A stretch of 64,000 nt of DNA from positions 434,001 through 498,000 of the forward strand of contig WFMF01000013.1 in the NCBI GenBank assembly GCA_011033025.1, given 5' to 3'. Made by a program: the position numbers and the translations under genes. This stretch comes from Beroe forskalii. Taxonomy: Eukaryota > Ctenophora > Nuda > Beroida > Beroidae. Shown here one piece after another: positions 37,201-47,892 of the stretch. A model generated the notes under the pieces. The model did not search any database. It saw only the letters and a program-made list of their open reading frames with translations, and was not told the DNA's origin. How positions within the stretch are numbered: position 1 is the first letter of the stretch; the number at the start of each line of letters is the position of its first letter.

Positions 37201-40200
37201 AGCACTGTCAGCTGACTGGCTTTGAATTTGGTAATAATATTTCACCTTCTCCCGTATTTGAAGTTATTGAGGAAGTTGTTGAGCGGATCTCCTCCAGTGC
37301 TATGCTGAGATATCTGTGAGATCTGACCAACAGAACCCACTGCTCCAATGTCAGCATACTGTCTCAGACCTGATAAATTGAGATATAAAGAGGTTTTTCA
37401 GAACGAGGTCTCTTAGATTCATCATTTGAAAAGTTTGAATGTTCAATGTTCATGGTTCACATTGGTCAAATAGTATCAGGAAGCAACTTCAATACTTTGG
37501 TACTAGAGCTCTACGGCGTGGCAATACGTGAGTCTCGGTTTGTACCTTGTGCAATGGTATTTTCGGTTTTCCCAAGAGCTTTGAGTTTCTTCTTTTCTTC
37601 TCGCCTTGCTTCCCTTTCCTTGTTGATGAGTAAGCCTTGGCTCACAACCTAAACAGTTGTCTGTTACATGAGCATCGTCTTCCTCAGAATTGGGCTAGAA
37701 AGTTGGAGACTAGAACAGCTGATTACAGTAATATCCTGAGCTCATAAATATATTATCATATCGTACGAAATATGCTCATGAATATAAAATATGAATCCTC
37801 AATCTGGCGAGGTCTGATTGGTGTAAGCTACACAAATGCCCATGCTGACCAGTGAAATAGTGGGATTGTGCGTTGCTCTAACCCGGAATACTGGGCAAAT
37901 GCAGCTAGTAGCTGGACGGGAGTCCGACTTATTCCGCTTTACCATGTGCCACACAAAGACACAGACTGCGCGTGCCACACAAAGGCAAAAGTACTATCAA
38001 AGTACAGCAAGTTATCAACATCAAAAGCAATGCTGATCAGATAATTTATCATTTCAATGATATTTCATTGTGAAACAGGAATCAGTGATTGATTTCCGTC
38101 TAATTAATCCTCCGTAAAATACAGCATCCTGCCCAGTATTCCACATTATCGGGAGTAAAAGTCCTCTTACCTCGTTATTGAGAGACCGGTACCATGACCT
38201 CTCTGTGGTGAACCTATCGTCTTTGATGGGAACGAATGCAACGCCCCTGTTCATGTTGTATGCGGGCCTCTCTACTCGGGATATGGGGCTGACTCTGTTA
38301 CAAGGAGGCACGGATTCAGCTGCAGGTTGCTGCTGCTGTTTGGTGGGCGTCGTCTGGTCCGACTGAAGTGAAGATTATACACCGATTATTATTAATGGAG
38401 ATAGACATTGATTTAGTGGTTTTATCTGAATGAAACGTATAACACTTTATTGGAAATCATTTCCAGCACTCCACTGCACCTTGTTGTTTGGTGTAGTGGT
38501 GGCGGAGCTCTTCTCTTTCTCCTTCTTCTTCCTGTATCCCCGGACCACGGCCGCCACTGCCTTCTTCTCTGCCTCTTCCTCCTCCAGCAGCTTCTTGGAG
38601 TCCTCCGAGGATATAGAGTCTGAAGTCCTATCCTTGCTGTAGACGGAGCCCTCCTCAGCATCACTAGGGGCAGGGGAGGTCTCCACTCGGGCATCGGACT
38701 CTGCTATGGTATTAGCAGGGAGCTGCAGGTTCCACGTTAGGGGCATGTGAGACTCTGACCTGCCAGACAGCAAGGTTAGGTGGAAGCTACAGTTCATAAC
38801 ACTCTGTGCAGGCATGTGGGGTGGAAATGCTGAAATGTGCAGCACATTTTAAAGGGTGCGTCCAGCTTTGCAACATTAAAATATTATTATTGGGAGTCGG
38901 AATTTAATAAGATAATCCTGCAAACAATCCACAGCTGATTAGTGATGACTGTTGAGCCACAAAGTCAATGAGCCAGAAATTTCATGAAACTATTCCAATC
39001 ATTTCATTCTTAATCTTGGTTATTATCACATACGCCTTCTGCTGGACATTCACCAATGATTATCAATGTCTCACGGAAAGGCAATTACAACTGAATTTGT
39101 CATTATGGAGAACTAAGAATTTAATATTACCATAACAATTTCTGGATTTTACAAGTGGAATGCTTGGGAGATTCTGCACTTAAATGAAGGTGCCATGCAA
39201 TGCTGAAGAAAAAAGAGGTTATTCAATGAATGTTAGCTTTAATAAACTGGTGCACTATTAAGTGTAAGGGCAGACTGTGGTTGTGCGTTGTTGCTACACA
39301 TAATATGTAGCATTACATATGCCATAATCACCAGAGCCTTGCTACTTCTGTCATTTCATCGAGATTTCTACACAACCTGGTCAGGAAAACACCAACTGAA
39401 TTCACACATTTCACGATATTACCACAAGCTGCCTAGATTATATGAGAAATGATGGCACATTCAAAGAATCAATGCATTCACACGGCACAGAATCACAGCT
39501 GATTGGACAAGATGCTCGATCGAGAGCCATTCATGATTTCACAGCGAAAGCTTTCTGGATTGATCGAAACATAGAACTATAGAAATATAGCAAAGTTTAA
39601 ATCTTAATTCTGATCAGTTTCATCAATTTTATGATGTTTAGTGACATATTGTATACTTTTATATTATGAAATTATGACATACACAGTTCTTAATTATAAG
39701 CAATAGAAATAAATTTGGAACTTAGGTATATTATAGATGAATGTTCGTAGTGTTAATCTACCCTTTGCTATATTATCATTATAACAGATCATACAAAACA
39801 AGAATTGCGCCTGAAGGCGCATTTCTTGTTGTCCGCTGTTCCTGTGTGAAGGCGCTTAATTTGCCTCTCCTATGTGCTTGATTCAACGCTATGAATATGA
39901 CAAATTTAAACCACAACCATTTCATAAGGAGCACTTTTCAGATTTAACAAGGTAACAGTTTACGGATAAAGGCAGTATACACAAATCTCCATAATCCTCT
40001 ACACAACGTCTATTTCTAACCATCTCACTTTTTTGTAACTTTGTAAAACAAAAAAGGCGATTGGAGAGGGAAAAATATTGCTTGTAGGTCATACATATGA
40101 ATAAGGATACCACAGGCCACAAGACCAAGCACAAACAATTACAGTTCCGACTCTCTGTGTCCAGAAAGAATTCTGTACTGCAAGTCGATTGGGACAGTCG

Positions 40201-43200
40201 GTATGTATCAAATCACGCAATGCTTATTAAGAATCATCCGAGAGAATCAAAGACAGACTTTTTAGATAAAAATCATATTCAGTATTCACAGATGTTTTTT
40301 TGAGAAAAAGTGTTACAATACAGTCACATTCAATTACGTTTTATCAGTTAAGACCTCCTGTATTTCAGTATCTTCGAAATTTTCATTTCCTATCACCCTA
40401 GGCAAAGTATGAAAGACATAAAATTTTATCATTTATATTATCATAAAAAGCATGCTAATTGCTGATAGTCAATTATCATTATCAAAATTGATATTATCAA
40501 AAAAATAGCTGCTTTAATTCTTTAATTCCTAAAAACGGATAAAAATCAAAAAGTGATTGAAAAATTAATGTTGTAACCTCGTGCATTATATGCAAATCAT
40601 TATGATAATTGAATAATTGAAAATTCAAAACCGTGACTGTGGAATGTAGATGCTAGGTACTGAAAATTTGTTTGTTTGTTGTTTCAAGAGTTGAGGATAG
40701 TCATTTCTATGAAAATTTGAGTTGTATGCAGTCATTTGATGCTAGCTTTACAAAATGCAAAATCATTAAGCTTCGAGGTTTGTGTTAATTAAGTTAGAGT
40801 CATTAACGAGCTACACCCTATGAAATGCGTCCTTGAATATCAGTAGTATTAGAATAGGAAAAGGTGGACAACCAAGGTAAGCTTGGCTCGTTTACCGCTT
40901 TCATGAGTGAGGATTTACCCGAGACTCGAACCATGGATGTCACGAATGACAGGCACAGCTCTTGTCCACTCAACCAGAGAAATAATTAGTATATACCAGC
41001 ATTTAACGACAAAATTCGGTTTTTTCAACTTGAAACTTTTCAATTATATTTCCGAGGGGTTTTAGTAATAGATTTAGTCATTGAATGCAGCTTATCAAAA
41101 ATATTTCTATCCCAATAAGTATTTGCATTAAAAAAAGAGAAACTACAGAAATAAAATCACTTGCTCCCTAAGTAAAGTAAAATCAGTTTGCTTCAAAAGC
41201 ACAGGAAAATGTCACCTTTATGTGTGATGCTTCAAAATCTACTTACTGGAATTGCTGTAAGGCTTCTAGTTTTCTTTGTTTAGACCTGAGAATGGCCCTC
41301 TTTTGTACCTTCCAGCAGTGAATTGATATTCCAAGGAGCATGATCACAACAAAGAGAATCCCCACAACAAGCGCTCCAATCTTAGGGTCCACTACCAGAG
41401 GATCAGTTTTTATGACTTCATCAAGACCTGAACAACACAGCGAGTAACTGGTAAATATCACTGGTGAATGTGCACATAATTACTGCAAAGATACCTTTAA
41501 AGTCACTTAATTACATAACCAACAGTTTGATATTGTGAATTTGATTCATAATTTTTAGTTCTACCTACTTACCTGAGATATTAAGGTATATTGAATCAGA
41601 AAAGTAAAACTTTTCATCGAGATACAACACTGCCCAGTAGTTTCCACGTTCTGTCTCTGTAGAATTCTGAAGATCATGATAACTCAGTTCCAAAAACTCA
41701 TTAAAGTATAAAATGTAAATTCCTATGAAGCTATGACCAACTAATTAATGTATTTCAAAGTCTGATTGTTCACTGTACATTTATAAAAGCTGCACAATTA
41801 AATAATTTCTAATTTTCAAAGCTGCTTTGCCTTCCAACATGAATTTTTCAACTTTTGATCAAAATCAAAGCTCAAATTGACCAGAACTGAAACCATTCAA
41901 GACAATTTCTTCTATCCTTCAAACTTCATCTGTAGCCATTAGATAACAGTTGATTGATTTTATTTGTGCGAATTGGCCATAATCAGTGTGTTTCATATAT
42001 TTATTTATTTCTATATTTATAATTTTCTATAAAGTGAAAATTATTGTGAGCCTACTAGGTATCCTTCAAACTTCATATTCTGTAGCCATTGGATAGTAGT
42101 TACTTGATTTTAATTGTGCTCATTGGCCATAATCAGTGTGTTTCATATATTTATTTATTTCTATATTTATAACTTTCTATGAAGTGAAAATTATTGTGAG
42201 CCATGAATTGTGATATTTTGTTTTGACAGCCCATGAGCTCTTCCATGAACGGTTTTTGTATTCGTAAGTGTACAGTCACGTGACAACTATACATTCCTTT
42301 TTCTTTCTTTTAAAAGTTGCGAATTAGCTCATGAGTTACGATATAACTCTACGACCACTATGACGTGGTCTTACGAATACTCTTGGAAAATTTGCACCAA
42401 TGGGAAGGTGCGATTTTTGACAGAATGACTTACGAGTATTCGTAAGACCACTCCATAGTGGTCGTAGAGTTACTTCGTAACTCTGGAGTTATTCGTGACG
42501 TAAAAAGTGAAATGTATAGTTGTCACGTGACAGTACTACAGTACACTTACGAATACGAAAAACCGTTCATGGAAGAGCTCCATGCTAACAAACTTCCTTA
42601 TTCTTCTATGGCATTAGATATTGTATAAGACTACAAATTATTTTATCATACTGTAATAATGATAAATTAAACTTGTATATACCTAGATGCACATCAACTT
42701 ATTTCAATGAGCAGCAGTACAATGCAATGGACTTCTTCAAAAATGACTGTGGCTGTGCAATTAAGATCATTGTACTTACATTGAATTTATAACTTTGCCA
42801 CACACAATCCTATCAAACTGCCACAAAGGGTATTAGTTCTAACCTCTATGTGTACAGTAAGCAGTCGACCTGATGAGTTTTGCAGCAGACCATTCCATTC
42901 CAACCTAAGGAATCATTCAATGTTTATCAAATCTGAAGAATTCAGAGAAAAATTGTAATGACTAAGAGGTTGAGTATACTGATTTCACGGATTGGCTTGT
43001 TGAATAAGAGTCGCATGATTACAATTAATGAGTAAGTACTTTATCTATTCTCTCTTGACTCGATGGTACAAATGCAAATGATGTGGTTCTCTGATGTGTG
43101 ACAATCAATTTTGTCATTTTACAACATCTTCAAGTCTCAAATTTGATTTTATAAGGTAGTGTTGTAAAGTTAAAACAGTTTTAAACTTTACAAAACTACT

Positions 43201-44356
43201 TTATACAATCAAATTTGAGACCTCAGAAGGTCATAGAATGACGAAATTGATTGTCATTAAAGAACCACATGGTTTGCATTTGTACTTGTACCATTGAGCC
43301 AAAAGAGAATAAGTAAAGTACTCATAAATTTTAGTAACTAAATAACTTAAAAGGGGGTTACTTCAGTCTCTAGAACATAGTTAAAAGTTCATAGATATAA
43401 ATGAATAGCAATTGGCTGTGTTGACAGAGGAAAAGATTTGGTTAAAAGGGATTACCATCAAACTTCATTTCCATGTACCATCATAGACTTTAATGAATAT
43501 TGATTAAAAAAATGGCTCATGGCCAGTTGGTTACCCAAGCAGTCCATTAAAAAGGGAACAAAAACCATGGCAGTGCCCTCAAAAGTAAAAAGTCAAAAAC
43601 ACACAAACACAGATAAACTCACACAAACAACCTAGTTCATAGCTTCATCCTGGGTCCAATCCCCCCCCCCTGAATTTTTTAACTCCCCCCTTGCCAAAAC
43701 CTCCCCCCTGAATTTTCAAAATCCTCCATCCCCCCCTTTTGGGCACCCCACCCCATTACTTATTTGTAGTTAAACGTGGTACTAAGTACTAACTTGGCAT
43801 CAGTGCACCAGCAATAATCTTCTGAGTGAGATTTCACTTCTGCAGCTAAAATAACATCACTTCCTACAAGAACGGTTACTTTCTTGGTCCAGATTGTGAA
43901 GTATGAGGACTTGTCGGTTCTGAAATTAGAATTAATTTTATAATTAATCAGGCATTTAAATATACCAAGTTATATTCTTAGATATATTTATCAAATATGA
44001 TCAGCATATCCAGCCATGATTCATCTGCCATATGAGCCCGCTTATGTTATGGAACTATGGAAGACTGATGGAGCCTGGAAGACAGCCAATTAAAATTTTG
44101 ATGTAGTGACACATAAGTTTCAAATATTGTACCTACAGCTATGCCAAAAACAATTTAACAATTAGATTTAAAAGTTCCCAATTGTAAATAATTGATAGTT
44201 TATAGACTAAACTTACATGGCCTCTTTGCATTTGATTGATGTGTCCAACTCATATGAACTACAGTGACAATTAAAACAAACAGGTTCAATACTTTCTGCA
44301 ACAATGTAAAAAAGTAGTATGAATGTCCCAACAAGAGTTATATTTCTTGATAGCAT
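34243..44356 (-). CDS. Ig-like single-pass membrane protein with long cytoplasmic tail
   Basis: Thirteen inferred exons (5' to 3'): 44217-44356, 43794-43919, 42844-42904, 41573-41666, 41247-41427, 38480-38759, 38171-38362, 37546-37648, 37246-37369, 36706-36895, 35459-35565, 35070-35144 and 34243-34561. All phases agree, giving 663 residues. Residues 1-22 (MLSRNITLVGTFILLFYIVA) are a signal peptide. Next is a Cys cluster (CFNCHC ... IKCKEA). Residues ~50-139 resemble an Ig fold: VTVLVGSDVILAAEV, DYCWCTD, and ERGNYWAVLYLDE as the Y-x-C-like strand, with a canonical Cys apparently missing. Residues ~157-179 (IGALVVGILFVVIMLLGISI) cross the membrane, followed by basic residues. The ~480-residue tail is rich in Ser, Gln and Lys, with basic runs KKKEKEK, EEKKKLK and KKKKKG, and is probably disordered. 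This suggests a surface receptor or adhesion protein; I cannot name the family. A short isoform is possible (see 38446). Confidence 0.75.
36194..36232. repeat. Tight hairpin
   Basis: GTAATAATGGCTCGCCCC and GGGGCTCGACATTATTAC form an 18-bp stem with two or three mismatches and a 3-nt loop. It lies in an intron of the Ig-like gene. The very short loop suggests a foldback relic or a strong RNA hairpin. Confidence 0.65.
36952..37151. mobile_element. MITE family B, copy 1
   Basis: Termini TACCTTAGGAGGT and ACCTCCTAAGGTA are inverted. The interior has GATGACGTCATTATCATATG and two AAAAATCCCCAT words in opposite contexts. The copy at 61073-61276 has the same ends, and the same interior in reverse orientation. 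It lies in the intron between exons 9 and 10 of the Ig-like gene. Confidence 0.85.
38446..38451 (-). terminator. Candidate intronic poly(A) signal overlapping a stop codon
   Basis: If exon 6 of the Ig-like gene is not spliced at 38480 (donor AAG/GTGCAG), translation reads VQWSAGNDFQ and stops at TAA (38447-38449). That TAA is part of AATAAA on the minus strand. Such a composite terminal exon would give a short-tail isoform. Confidence 0.5.
40900..40985 (-). repeat. tRNA-like sequence, possible SINE head
   Basis: On the minus strand, GGTTCGAGTC (40923-40932) matches the pol III B box. TGGTTGAGTGGACAAGAGC (near 40960-40977) resembles an A box at the usual spacing. A cloverleaf does not fold convincingly, so this looks like a SINE head or a tRNA pseudogene. 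It lies in intron 5 of the Ig-like gene. Confidence 0.45.
41915..42205 (+). repeat. Direct duplication of ~145 bp
   Basis: TATCCTTCAAACTTCAT opens both halves and AAGTGAAAATTATTGTGAGCC closes both. The middle block (GGCCATAATCAGTGTGTTTC then ATATATTTATTTATTTC) is almost identical. It lies in an intron of the Ig-like gene, beside a foldback element. Confidence 0.85.
42232..42584. mobile_element. Foldback MITE, ~350 bp
   Basis: The left arm starts GAGCTCTTCCATGAACGG and the right arm ends CCGTTCATGGAAGAGCTC. The arms continue through TATTCGTAAGTGTAC and CACGTGACAACTATACATT. A second inner palindrome (TAACTCTACGACCACTAT and ATAGTGGTCGTAGAGTTA) leaves only a short loop. CATG lies outside both ends and could be the target duplication. 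Confidence 0.85.
43025..43325. mobile_element. Foldback MITE, ~300 bp
   Basis: Arms of about 145 bp pair across a centre near 43178: left blocks GATGGTACAAATGCAAATGA, GACAATCAATTTTGTCATT and CTCAAATTTGATTTTATA have complements on the right in reverse order. The left flank and arm resemble sequence at 15915-16045 in the MON2 gene and near 57224-57280. Confidence 0.8.
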
Positions 44357-44449
44357 CTGACATCACGGTATCACAACTACATAGCATCCACTTTGAAGGG
44401 TACACCTAGTTCAAGAAATTGATGTTAACATTTTTGACAAAAATAAGGC

Positions 44450-44679
44450 GCCCGTAACGTTCGTTGGTCAATCAAATGGAATTGGTCGTTCAATCAACTC
44501 CATTTGAACGAATGATGTGTTTTAATGCTCCCTGTTGACTTGAATTGTGTTTAAATGAGCAATATTTAGTTGTTCCCTACTAGCTTTAAGATTTTCTATT
44601 AAAAACACATCAGTCGATCAAATGAAGTTGATCGAGCGATCAATTCCATTCCATCGACCGACGAACGTTACATGCACCT
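44450..44679. mobile_element. Foldback element, family A copy 2
   Basis: Arms of about 75 bp: the left starts AGGCGCCCGTAACGTTCGTT and the right ends AACGTTACATGCACCT. Inner blocks (GGAATTGGTCGTTCAATCAA and complement) also pair. AAAATA lies at both outer edges. It sits about 93 bp upstream of the start codon of the Ig-like gene, so it may overlap its promoter. Confidence 0.8.
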
Positions 44680-45185
44680 AAAATATCGGCATAATAGGCC
44701 GCGAACTTTAGTTCGCCGCGAACTCAGGCGAACCCGCGCGAACTCCGCGCGGGTTCGCAAGCGTTCGCCGACAGTTCGCCATTTTTTTTCCTTGGCGAAC
44801 TCCGCTGAAGTTCGCCGAGAGTTCGCCGGACGTTCGCCGAACTCCGGGCGAACTCGAGCGAACTCAGGCGAACCCGCGCGGAGTTCGCCGCAAACTGGCG
44901 AACTAGTTCGCCGCGAACTAGTTCGCAGCGAACTAAAAATTTTTGGTTGGCGAACGATTGTTCGCCGGCGAACAATCGTTCGCGGCGAACTAGTTCGTGG
45001 CGAACAAGTTCGCGGCGGACTAGTTCGCCGCGAACTAGTTCGCCAAGAACTAGTTTTTTCTAAGTTCGCGGCGAACTAGTTCGCGGCGAACTTCATTATT
45101 CATTTTATGCTGCGAACTTGTTTGTCATCAACTATAACAATTCCGCTGCAAACTGCCAAACTAGTTCACCTCGAACGATTGTTCG

Positions 45186-45524
45186 CCAACCCAAACCCTA
45201 ACCCGAATCCAAACGCGAACCCAAACCCGAACCTAACCCTAACCCAAACCCTAACCCAAACCCTAACCCAAACCCTAACCCAAACCCTAACCCAAATCCT
45301 AACCCAAACCCTAACCCAAACCCTAACCCAAACCCAAACCCTAACCCAAACCCTAACCCAAACCCTAACCCTAACCCAAACCCAAACCCTAACCCAAACC
45401 CTAACCCAAACCCTAACCCAAACCCTAACCCAAACCCAAACCCAAACCCAAACCCTAACCCAAACCCAAACCCTAACCCAAACCCTAACCTAAACCCTAA
45501 CCCAAACCCTGACCCAAACCCTAA
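45186..45524 (+). repeat. Telomere-like CCCTAA/CCCAAA array
   Basis: Alternating hexamers AACCCTAACCCAAACCCTAA, mostly in a 12-bp period, with few errors. The array resumes at 45850-45892 after a nested MITE. The position inside a transposon shows it is not a chromosome end. Open frames of FGLG or LTQT repeats are artefacts. Confidence 0.9.
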
Positions 45525-45852
45525 GGGGCCATCCATAAAGGACGTCCGCAATGAGGGGGGAGGAGGGAGTCTGCCCAATGCGGACGTTTGTGGACATAGG
45601 GGGGAGGGGGTGTTTGGTCAAATGCGGACGTCCGCAATTTTTGGAAGTTATGGTCGATTTGACGGTTATTTCACAAGAAAATCGTGAAATTTCGGGCCCA
45701 GAATGTTGACTCAAAAGATTTTTAAGAAAAGTGCGGACGTCCTGTGGGGAGGGAGGGGTTTCTGAAATGCGGACGTTTGCAGACAAGGGGGAGGGAGGGG
45801 TCTAAAATTCTCGAAATTTTGCGGACGTCCTTTATAGTTCATGGATGGGCCC
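45525..45852. mobile_element. MITE nested in the telomere-like array
   Basis: The left end GGGGCCATCCATAAAGGACG (then TCCGC) matches the complement of the right end (GCGGACGTCCTTTATAG ... GGATGGGCCC). The interior repeats ATGCGGACGTTTG. It splits the CCCTAA array and is therefore younger than the array. Confidence 0.8.
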
Positions 45853-46448
45853 TAACCCAAACACAACCCTAACCCAAACCCTAACCGAAGGCGAAGGGGT
45901 CAGACAACGTCGGACAAGAGTTCGTTGCGAACTAGTTTGCCGCGAACTTAGAAAAAAGTAGTTCGCTGCGAACTAGTCCGCCGCGAACTAGTTCGCTGCG
46001 AACTCGTTCGCCGCGAACGAGTCCGCCGCGAACTCCAAAAAATCGTTCGCCAACCAAAAATTTTAAGTTCGCTGCGAACTAGTTCGCGGCGAACTAGTTC
46101 GCCAGTTTGCGGCGAACTCCGCGCGGGTTCGCCTGAGTTCGCTCGAGTTCGCCCGGAGTTCGGCGAACGTCTGGCGAACTCTCGGCGAACTTCAGCGGAG
46201 TTCGCCAAGTAAAAAAATTGGCGAACTGTCGGCGAACGCTTGGGAACTCGCGCGGAGTTCGCGCGGGTTCGCCTGAGTTCGCCCGGGTTCGCGGCGAACT
46301 AAAGTTCGCGGCCTATTATGCCAAAATATCAATGTGACATGATGAAGCTTGCATCAGCAGGTCATATCATTGAACAAATCCATGTGCCATGGTGGCTGAT
46401 TTGAATAGGCCTAGCATAGCACTGTAGAGCACCAGAAACTGTATGTGA

Positions 46449-47041
46449 TTTAAAGGACGAGTAAAGCGAAATTTAAGGTATATGAAAAAATTTATATTAT
46501 GATAGGTATCATAATCAAAAACACTTTCGTCAAAGTCCGATGTTTCTATTCACTTCCTACCGCACGCTATAGCTAAATCAAAGAGCAATTCTAGGCGCAA
46601 AATATGAGGCAGTATGGTCCCCAGTATCGAATTACACCCTGAGTTCACTATGTAAACACAGTATATATTGTACTGTTATTGACGGTTTTGATTGATTTAT
46701 TCACGCCTCGATGATTAATTAGATAGATTTTTTGGTTTCTTTTATTGACTCAGAAGATTGATAATTCCACTAGACGAAACAAAACGCTGTTTAACCACTC
46801 ATATACGATGGATAATTATACCAAAACGCAAGATAAATAACATACAAAGTACATAACATGCAAGGTCTCGACATCAACTGCATGTTATGTATGATAAATA
46901 TACGGAAGGCAATATCTCGTCTTGTGGGTGTGGTAGAATCTTCGTTTTTTAACGATTAGATTAGAGAATTGCCCTAGATTCTGTGTACAACGTCTGAAAA
47001 CGATATTTGAATAAAATTTCTTCGCTTTACTCGTCCTTTAA
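46449..47041. mobile_element. DNA-transposon relic with 28-bp inverted termini
   Basis: TTTAAAGGACGAGTAAAGCG opens the element and its complement CGCTTTACTCGTCCTTTAA closes it. TTAA is present at both edges, though it is part of a palindromic end. Inside is a second palindrome (ACATAACATGCA and TGCATGTTATGTATG). It is about 590 bp long with no transposase. Confidence 0.75.
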
Positions 47042-47176
47042 CATAAATTACAGCCTTCATTAAAAAAATCATTATAAGTGCACGGTGATGAACTGTTTTT
47101 AAATTATTCCACACAGTTGTGCATAGGTGCAGAGTGTTTTTATATTTTGTTACCTTGTTACTGTGTATAAGCTACC

Positions 47177-47179
47177 ATA

Positions 47180-47213
<34 letters not shown>

Positions 47214-47216
47214 TTA
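47177..47216 (+). repeat. (TTA)n microsatellite
   Basis: About twelve uninterrupted ATT/TTA triplets. On the minus strand it lies downstream of the LINE fragment and could be the simple-repeat tail of that LINE. Confidence 0.8.
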
Positions 47217-47328
47217 TTGATGCTGGAGTCTGAAAACACCAAACAGGGGTGGCAAGATGCACTAAATGACTATCGAGGACAGCATGATAGTACAATAGTA
47301 CATATTTACAAAAGATACTAGCACCCTG

Positions 47329-47432
47329 AAGCTGAGGTAGGTATTGGACTGCGATGATGCCTGCACACCACTCATCTTGGTGTGACTCATTAAGATCCTA
47401 CTTCTCTCCACATTGCATTACCTAAAGGGATC
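47329..47432 (-). repeat. Dispersed repeat, copy 1
   Basis: The block with GCTGAGGTAGGTATTGGACT, GATGCCTGCACACCACTCAT and TTACCTAAAGGGATC recurs at 58090-58195 with about 90% identity by eye. Here it lies just past the C-terminus of the minus-strand LINE, so it may be LINE 3' untranslated sequence. Confidence 0.75.
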
Positions 47433-47892
47433 ATTTTTTTCAATAAAAAACACACCCTTTAACACAGGGGTCCAATAACTTAAAGCTGTCAAAATCAAGC
47501 CTGAAAAACATGATAAAAAGTTATGTAACTTATGGAAAAACAACTATGAAGAGTTGATGTTGATGCCCTTCTTCTTGGCCACAAAAGGATTTTTCCTCAA
47601 ATACTGGTTAAACTTCATCTTATTTGACAAATAACTGCTCCCAATCCCTTCTATTTTTTCTAGAACTTGTGTAGATACATACGAAAAGTTGATAGGGCTA
47701 AGACACTTTGCATCATTTTTATAACACTCCAGACTAGCTTTGAAATTATCAACAGTGGTAACATCTCTCACTGATTTAAGTAAATCATTCCAAAATTGCC
47801 AGATTCTTTCAGAAATAAAATTGTCAGACAATCTGCTTATATCCTTTGACAAATTAACATTAGCTGTCTTATGAGTACAAAGATTACTTCTA

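Larger units (their letters stand above)
44688..46322. mobile_element. 1.6-kb inverted-repeat element with 8-bp target duplication
   Basis: The termini are GGCATAATAGGCCGCGAAC and its complement. AAAATATC directly flanks both ends (44680-44687 and 46323-46330). The arms of about 400 bp are made of GTTCGCCGCGAACTAGTTCG motifs, which are palindromic in themselves. The right arm mirrors the left block by block. The centre holds a telomere-like array and a nested MITE. No transposase is seen. An 8-bp duplication points to a hAT-type or similar transposase acting in trans. Confidence 0.85.

Noticed and set aside
40900-40985. Functional tRNA gene
   Set aside because: The boxes are present, but the acceptor and anticodon stems do not form, so it is listed only as a repeat.
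45107-45578. Open frames of LTQTLT and FGLGFG repeats
   Set aside because: Hexamer telomere-like repeats keep all frames free of stops. No gene evidence.
45186-45892. A true chromosome end
   Set aside because: The CCCTAA array is internal, degenerate, and enclosed in an element with an 8-bp target duplication. Genes continue on both sides.
47129-47321. Small hydrophobic protein with an Ile run
   Set aside because: The Ile run is the translated TTA microsatellite.
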